Below, one piece after another: positions 26,079-32,046 of a stretch of 32,046 bases of DNA (positions are counted from its first letter, which is position 1; each line of letters begins with the position of its first letter). The notes below the pieces were generated by a model, which was given only the letters and a program-made list of their open reading frames with translations, was not told where the DNA came from and searched no databases. The position numbers and the translations under genes are program-made. This stretch comes from an archaeon (lineage in GTDB: Archaea; Nanobdellota; Nanobdellia; Pacearchaeales; GW2011-AR1): positions 1 to 32,046 of the forward strand of contig JAUXTS010000021.1 of NCBI GenBank assembly GCA_030679115.1. The letters run 5' to 3'.

Positions 26079-26312
26079 ATGAATAAGATTAGGATCAACA
26101 TAACTGTAGACAAAGATAATCTGGACAAGGCAAAGACTAAGCTGATGCTTTTTGGTGGAAAATTAAGCACATTGTTCAATGCATATCTTTCAGACTTTGT
26201 AAGCAGCATTGACAAGCAATTGGAAAGCAACCACAAGGTTCTTGAGGAAAAAAACAAAGAGCTTGAATCAAGGCTCAAGAAAATTGAGGAAAAGTTATCT
26301 AAGAAAAAATAA
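26079..26312 (+). CDS. Small protein, possible ribbon-helix-helix N-terminus with coiled-coil tail
   Basis: IRINITVDKDNLDKAKTKLMLFGGKLSTLFNAYLSDFV then KE-rich helix. Confidence 0.55.
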   Translation: MNKIRINITVDKDNLDKAKTKLMLFGGKLSTLFNAYLSDFVSSIDKQLESNHKVLEEKNKELESRLKKIEEKLSKKK

Positions 26313-26416
26313 TATGCAGGGAATAGTATTTATACAATAATAGCTTTTCTGAGGCATACAACTTTTCAAGTTGTAAGGTGAGAATCCTATCCTAATCTCC
26401 AATATCAAAGATATAT

Positions 26417-26499
26417 GCGGGAAGGAGGATTTGAACCTCCGTAAGCACTAAGCTACGTCGGCCTTAACGACGCCCATTTGACCACTCTGGCATCCCCGC
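26417..26499 (-). tRNA. tRNA-Leu with anticodon AAG
   Basis: CGTCG TTAAGGC CGACG anticodon arm; same acceptor/T arm as the other tRNA-Leu genes. Confidence 0.88.
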
Positions 26500-26553
26500 A
26501 AATCGCAGATTTGTGGGTACTGGGATTAATTCTCCCAATCCCTCAACCTGCGC
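26500..26553 (-). repeat. Conserved tRNA-Leu 5' leader, copy 3
   Basis: aaatcgcagatttgtgggtactgggattaattctcccaatccctcaacc, identical over this stretch to copy 1. Confidence 0.85.
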
Positions 26554-26598
26554 TTATAATTATCTGATTATAAGGGCTTAAAAGTCTTTTCGGTTGGT

Positions 26599-29112
26599 TT
26601 ATTTTCTTTTAGAAACTACTTTGATTATCCTGCTCTTTTTTTCTTTTGGCTTTCTTGCATTTTTTCTAATAAAAACAATTAAAATAATAATTATAGCAAG
26701 AATAATTAATCCAATTTGAACAGCTTTTGTATTTGATTTTATAACATCCAATATGGCTCTTCCGCTGATTCCTCCAGCTGTTTCTCCTTCACTTTCTTCA
26801 ATAGCTTCTGTTTCATTAACTAATTCATTCACAATACTATCGCTTCCTTCATTATTCACAAGATTATTAACCACATTTTCATTTTCTGTATTTACAACAA
26901 CCTCTGAAGTTGTACGGCTTGAACCTCCACCGCCTCCACCACTGCTCGGAGCAGGAACAGGATTTTCCACAGGAATAGAATCAATCACAAAATTTCTTAA
27001 TTCCGAGCCTCCAATATTATTTGCTTCATCCACGCAGTTTATTTTCCAAGAATAATTGCCTGGAGAAATTTCATTAATCATTTCATTTAATTCTAATCCA
27101 ATATTGTGGGATATATTCATCTCAATATCGTTTATAATCAAAGTACAATTTGAAATATTTGATTCATCACTTGCATTATATTGAAATGCAATTGCAGTTG
27201 TTCCAACAGCAGAATACTCTTCAACAGGAGAGATAAGGTTTACAATTGGGGAGACAATATCTGGCGCAGGAATAACTTCTTTCTCAATTCTGAAAGATAT
27301 CAAATCAGATGAATTTTCTATGCCTAAAGAATTATTGCAATAGAAAGTTGCATTATAATCTCCCGAACTTTCATTTTCATCAATATAATAAAATTCTCTC
27401 GAATCCAAACTAAGCATATCTATATTCTCCCCATTATTCAATGAAAACCAGCACGAGCCATTTTCATTCAAACTGACATTAAAATCAAGTTTATCATAAA
27501 TCTCATTATTTACTGGAGAGATTACATCAATAATTAAAACAGAAGAATCAGATGCATAGCCCAAGGTATAATTTGAATCTGCTCTCCCAACATTGTCATT
27601 TTCATCTGTAAATATACAATTCCATTCATAATTTCCTTCTGGAATATCACTAACATTAATAGAGAAGCTATAACTCGCACCATTAACACTCAAAGAAGTT
27701 TCATTATAAATTCTAGTAGAATTCCATAGATAGAAAGCCATACTCTTAATCTTCAAATCCGAAGCTTCACAATTAAATGTTATATTCTCTCCCAATCTAT
27801 TAATTTTATTATTTTCAGGATTTGCAAGAGTTACGATAGGCACAGTATTATCAAGATTGATTATAGCATCATAGAGATTTATTCTTGAATAATTTATATT
27901 TTGGGCAGAATCATAAATAATTTTTCCTGTATCTGCAAAAACATCTTCAATCTCTTTAGGATTCTTATTTTGTTCTGTCAATTTCAAAAACTGATTGACT
28001 ATCGCTATAGCTCCAGCCACATGAGGTGTCGCCATAGAAGTCCCAGATTTTGTAGTAGAATCTCCGCTTTTACTTGTAGAAACTATTGATTTTCCAGGAG
28101 CAAAAAGTTTCATCAAAGAATATCTATTTGAGAAAGAAGAAATAGAATCGTCTTTATCTGTTGAGCTTACAGGAATAGCATTTTCAACGCAGGCAGGACT
28201 GGCTATTTTAGTACTCCTTCCCCCATTTCCAGTTGCAATCACAACTGCAATATTATTCGCAACTGCATTATTTATTGAAGGGGCGATAGGATCATCATTG
28301 CAATAACTTGAATATGTTCCAGCACCCAAACTCATACTTATAATTGAAATATTGAATATAGAAGCATTATTTACGCACCAGTCAATTCCTGCAATAATAT
28401 TTCCTTCAGCACATGAACCGCCAGCACCGCAGACTTTTACCATTACAATTTTTGCATCGGGAGCAACTCCATTTATTACTCCTTTTGCAGCAGCAATCCC
28501 ACTTACATGAGTTCCATGCCCATTATCATCCAATGGATTATTATCATTATTTACATAATCGTATCCTCCGATTACTTTGCATCCGGAATTTGCATCATTA
28601 TTTCCATAGCATCCACCCAAATCTGAATGATTATAATTAACTCCCGTATCAAGAATGCAGATAGTTTCTCCGCTTCCAGTAAGATTAATTCCTTCAATTT
28701 GAAGCGGATAAGTTGGCGTAGCATTAATCAAAGGCACGCTGTCTTCAAGAAATATTTCCATTACTCTTTCAACTTCTATTTTTTCTACTTTTCTGTCTCT
28801 TCTTATTTTTTCAACTTCTTCCAGCGTAAGATTTGCAAAAACAGCTCCTTTAAATTCATATCTTGTCTTATTTTTTCCAATAGTATTTCTTATTCTCGTC
28901 ATATCTTCAGATTCTTTTCTTTCTCTTCCATTTTCTTTAAGTTTGATATAAACGCTGACTTCATTATTATCTCTTAATTTTGAATAAACATCAGGATTGA
29001 CTTTTGCTTCAGAAGAAGAAACAACAAATCCAGATATAGTTGGTTTATAATAAATAAAAAAAGCAGCCAATAAAATAAAAATCAAAGCATAAATCAAAAC
29101 AGATTTTTTCAT
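26599..29112 (-). CDS. Subtilisin-like (S8) serine protease, membrane-anchored, with Ig-like domains
   Basis: ICILDTGVNYNHSDLGG, NGHGTHVSGIAAAKG, SGTSMATPHVAGA triad; N-terminal signal/TM; GGGGGGSS linker and C-terminal TM. Confidence 0.93.
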   Translation of the reverse strand: MKKSVLIYALIFILLAAFFIYYKPTISGFVVSSSEAKVNPDVYSKLRDNNEVSVYIKLKENGRERKESEDMTRIRNTIGKNKTRYEFKGAVFANLTLEEVEKIRRDRKVEKIEVERVMEIFLEDSVPLINATPTYPLQIEGINLTGSGETICILDTGVNYNHSDLGGCYGNNDANSGCKVIGGYDYVNNDNNPLDDNGHGTHVSGIAAAKGVINGVAPDAKIVMVKVCGAGGSCAEGNIIAGIDWCVNNASIFNISIISMSLGAGTYSSYCNDDPIAPSINNAVANNIAVVIATGNGGRSTKIASPACVENAIPVSSTDKDDSISSFSNRYSLMKLFAPGKSIVSTSKSGDSTTKSGTSMATPHVAGAIAIVNQFLKLTEQNKNPKEIEDVFADTGKIIYDSAQNINYSRINLYDAIINLDNTVPIVTLANPENNKINRLGENITFNCEASDLKIKSMAFYLWNSTRIYNETSLSVNGASYSFSINVSDIPEGNYEWNCIFTDENDNVGRADSNYTLGYASDSSVLIIDVISPVNNEIYDKLDFNVSLNENGSCWFSLNNGENIDMLSLDSREFYYIDENESSGDYNATFYCNNSLGIENSSDLISFRIEKEVIPAPDIVSPIVNLISPVEEYSAVGTTAIAFQYNASDESNISNCTLIINDIEMNISHNIGLELNEMINEISPGNYSWKINCVDEANNIGGSELRNFVIDSIPVENPVPAPSSGGGGGGSSRTTSEVVVNTENENVVNNLVNNEGSDSIVNELVNETEAIEESEGETAGGISGRAILDVIKSNTKAVQIGLIILAIIIILIVFIRKNARKPKEKKSRIIKVVSKRK

Positions 29113-29408
29113 TCTAATTTAACTCCGCATTTATTTTCTATACATTCACAGCTTCCCTGTCCGCAGTCCAATGTTCCTAGTTCACAATCCTGACTGCAAT
29201 AAATTCCTTCACAATTTGGCTGTTTTTCTTTAGGCACACAGCTTGTAGCATGACAGCAGGTTTCAGGAACACAATCTTCATTAATTACACATTCTTTTAC
29301 GTCATCATTTTTATCATCGTTTTCAATTTTAATTTCCATAAACATAGAGCCAATAACCAATATCACAAAAACTGCAACTATCGCTGGAAAGAATCCTCTC
29401 TTATTCAT
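29109..29408 (-). CDS. Small Cys-rich secreted or anchored protein
   Basis: N-terminal TM then CVINEDCVPETCCHATSCVPKEKQPNCEGIYCSQDCELGTLDCGQGSCECIENKC; 4-nt overlap with the protease start. Confidence 0.7.
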   Translation of the reverse strand: MNKRGFFPAIVAVFVILVIGSMFMEIKIENDDKNDDVKECVINEDCVPETCCHATSCVPKEKQPNCEGIYCSQDCELGTLDCGQGSCECIENKCGVKLE

Positions 29409-29557
29409 AAATAACTGATATTTTCCAGATATTTAAAACTTTATAGCATAATAATCTCTTAATTCTTTGATTTAATTTGTTCCTATAAAGTAACGTCTTG
29501 ATTTTAAAAGTGTTACTACAATAAAGTTTAAATACCCTCCATTTATGCTATTAATTA

Positions 29558-31384
29558 ATGAAAATCAATTATATATTACCTGCATTCATACTGGCATTAT
29601 TCATGCTTGTAAGCGGAGTTTCAGCACAATATGACTGCACACAAGACCAGTTAATTCTTAGCCTTGCTACTTTAGCAAATACTCACGGAGAAGCATATTC
29701 AATGTATGGAAATTATCCTGTTCAAATATGCTATGATGAAATATTCGGAAGAGCTTATAATGGAGCAACTCCTAATACTTGCTCAGGAAATAATCTTGTT
29801 TTAAGATTTGCCTCACAAACTAATGCCCACGCTCAAATTCCTTCTCTTAATACCTATACTCAATCTGCTTGTTATGGAGACCTTCAATGCAGATCAACTA
29901 CATCTGATTGCGCCGCAAATGAAAAACTTGTAGTTTCTCTTGCTTCAGATACAAATTCACATCTTTCTGCAACAGATTCATATCCTACAAACATCTGTTG
30001 CTCTTCAGCAAATGCAGTTTGCAATAACGATAATGTCTGCAATGGAGCCGAGAATGTGCTTACATGTGCATCTGACTGCGCACCAATCCCTGCAACATGC
30101 GGAAACAATCTTTTGAATTTGGGAGAAGCCTGCGACGGAAATAACTTCGGAGCATTATCCTGTTCAAGCTTTGGATACACTGGTGGAAACCTTGCTTGTT
30201 CAGCTAACTGTTTGCAAATCAGCACAGCATCATGCACTTCAAATAATAACAATTCAATTTGTGGAAACGGAGTTGCTGAAGCTGGAGAAGCCTGCGATAA
30301 TCCAGATTACAGAGCACTCACCTGCCCAAGTTTCGGATTTGCATCTGGATTGCTTTCATGCGGAAATAGCTGCACTCAAATCAACACAGCATCCTGTTCA
30401 AATAATCCTGCAACTTGTGGAAACAGCTTAATTGAGCCACCTGAAGTTTGCGATAGTGCTAATTTCGGAGCATTATCCTGTTCAAGCTATGGATTCACAT
30501 CCGGAACTCTTGGATGCCTAAATAGCTGCGGTTTAATATCAATATCTTCATGCATAGCAACAAATAACACTTTAGTAATTTCAAATGTAACGACTAATCC
30601 TCAATTGCCTTTCACAAATAATGGCGGAGAGCAGAATGTATCTGTTAATTTCACAAGTTCTGTATTCCCAATAGATGTAACATTCAATTTATACAATTAT
30701 TTGAATGTAATAGCTGATACACAAGGCCCTACAACTCTAAACAGCGCTTCAGAACTTCCAATAATCTATACTCTTCCTGCTGGACTTCCAACTGGAATTT
30801 ATACTCTTTATATGACTGTAGAAGATAGCCTTGGGAATATTGTAACAATAAAACTTGGAACAATAACTGTCAATCCAAATGCAAACTTATGCGGAAACGG
30901 ACTTTTAGATAGCGGAGAAGTTTGCGATATAAATCAATTCAGCGGAGATAGCTGTACCGCTCACGGATTTTTATTCGGAACTTTATCTTGTGTAAATAGC
31001 TGTCAAACTATCAGCACATCTACTTGCTTCAATGATGGTAATGACGATGATGACAATGACAATGACAATGACAATGATGAAGAAAAGGAAAATAAGGTTC
31101 TTCCAGATTATTCACAAGACACAGGTTCAGCATCATCTGGCGGATTGTTCTCTTCAGGTTCAATCTCAAGCAAAACAAAGAATTTGCTTAATGGAGAAAC
31201 TTTCAGTTCTCTGATAACAAAGTATGGGAAATATCTTGTTGGACTGCTTATTTTGCTTATCCTATTCATTATATTGCTTATGTTGCTTGTTGCAAGAAAA
31301 GCAGCAGCATCAAGAAGAAGAAATCAGCAAAAGAAAAAGATGTTTGATGATACTAAAAAGATTAAGTCTTCAGTCAAGAAATAA
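29558..31384 (+). CDS. Cys-rich repeat surface protein with C-terminal TM anchor
   Basis: Signal peptide, four CGN.L...GE.CD...F.A.SC.S.GF..G.L.C...C..I...SC repeats, acidic DDDDNDNDNDND linker, TM and Lys-rich tail. Confidence 0.85.
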   Translation: MKINYILPAFILALFMLVSGVSAQYDCTQDQLILSLATLANTHGEAYSMYGNYPVQICYDEIFGRAYNGATPNTCSGNNLVLRFASQTNAHAQIPSLNTYTQSACYGDLQCRSTTSDCAANEKLVVSLASDTNSHLSATDSYPTNICCSSANAVCNNDNVCNGAENVLTCASDCAPIPATCGNNLLNLGEACDGNNFGALSCSSFGYTGGNLACSANCLQISTASCTSNNNNSICGNGVAEAGEACDNPDYRALTCPSFGFASGLLSCGNSCTQINTASCSNNPATCGNSLIEPPEVCDSANFGALSCSSYGFTSGTLGCLNSCGLISISSCIATNNTLVISNVTTNPQLPFTNNGGEQNVSVNFTSSVFPIDVTFNLYNYLNVIADTQGPTTLNSASELPIIYTLPAGLPTGIYTLYMTVEDSLGNIVTIKLGTITVNPNANLCGNGLLDSGEVCDINQFSGDSCTAHGFLFGTLSCVNSCQTISTSTCFNDGNDDDDNDNDNDNDEEKENKVLPDYSQDTGSASSGGLFSSGSISSKTKNLLNGETFSSLITKYGKYLVGLLILLILFIILLMLLVARKAAASRRRNQQKKKMFDDTKKIKSSVKK

Positions 31385-31425
31385 ACGCAACATATATATA
31401 TATTCTTAATTTAGATTATCTTAAT

Positions 31426-31986
31426 ATGAAATTAGATAAAAAAATACTAAAGAAAGGAGCATTTATTGGAATCTTATTTTTATTATTTATAGCATTCAAT
31501 GTCATAGGCGAAGGGGGCAAATATAGTGATTTATCCTATATAACCTTTGTAAATTTATTAATTATTTTTATTGTTATCATGTTAGTTATTTCAATAGGAT
31601 ATTATTTTTTAGTCAAACCGGTTTTATCTAGCAGGTTATTGTTAGGAATAAATCATCCTAAAACGACTTTTTCAATAATTGGATTAGTATTGGGCTTTCC
31701 AATTCAGATTTTGTTTATTCTCGGGGCCATTGCATGGGGTGGAGGAGGAAGTACAATTTTTGATATGATTAGTATGCCCCCTAGCTTATTCCATCGTTTA
31801 ATCGCATTAATACTTTACCCATTTCCTGAATCTTTCTCATCAGTTATTTTCTCATTTGCTACAATGATAACTTTCCTTTTGTTCTACCCAATCTTCTTCT
31901 CAATCATTGGCTACCTGATAGGAAAGTCCATAGAGAAGAAAAAATCATCATTAGGAAAGAAAAAATCATCATTAGGAAAGAAATAA
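31426..31986 (+). CDS. Hypothetical multi-TM protein with tandem C-terminal SSLGKK repeat
   Basis: Four hydrophobic segments; KKKSSLGKKKSSLGKK tail. Confidence 0.65.
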   Translation: MKLDKKILKKGAFIGILFLLFIAFNVIGEGGKYSDLSYITFVNLLIIFIVIMLVISIGYYFLVKPVLSSRLLLGINHPKTTFSIIGLVLGFPIQILFILGAIAWGGGGSTIFDMISMPPSLFHRLIALILYPFPESFSSVIFSFATMITFLLFYPIFFSIIGYLIGKSIEKKKSSLGKKKSSLGKK

Positions 31987-32046
31987 TCAATCCAAAAACA
32001 TCTTATTATAATTCCCTTCAATAATCTTCTCAACTTCTTCAATCTT
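31987..32046 (-). CDS. C-terminal end of a gene running off the window
   Basis: Reverse complement reads KIEEVEKIIEGNYNKMFLD*. Confidence 0.4.
   Translation of the reverse strand, partial: KIEEVEKIIEGNYNKMFLD

Noticed and set aside
31920-31986. 21-bp tandem repeat encoding KKKSSLGKKKSSLGKK
   Set aside because: Only two units at a C-terminus; simple slippage explains it.

Overview
The window looks like an AT-rich archaeal chromosome, probably DPANN-like (inferred from gene content and small proteins; no search was run). Recognisable blocks: a ferredoxin / 2-oxoacid:ferredoxin oxidoreductase / IscU-IscS / XRE-regulator cluster; SecF-SecD; a CHASE2 adenylate cyclase paired with a FecR-domain protein; a NUDIX (MTH1-like) gene; 5S rRNA; RNase P Rpp21-like and RpoN genes; an L21e-RpoF-DUF655-S13-S4-S11-RpoD operon; XerA-like recombinase beside a homing-endonuclease-like gene; an inverted S9-L13-L18e block; and a subtilase / Cys-rich surface-protein module. 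There are five standard-looking tRNAs (Gly-TCC, Arg-CCT, three Leu) and one tRNA-Ala-like gene interrupted in its T arm. The main discovery candidate is a set of short (about 85-130 bp) hairpin-rich elements at or in the 3' ends of tRNA genes and rpoN. They have GNRA-type (GTAA/GTGA) capped hairpins, and several are flanked by a direct duplication of the target gene's 3' end. Also notable: a ~54-nt leader nearly identical upstream of all three tRNA-Leu genes, an apparent A34 tRNA-Leu(AAG), a 37-bp perfect direct repeat bounding a one-gene cassette, and a 20-bp palindrome at the start of a Cys-cluster regulator next to the Fe-S genes.
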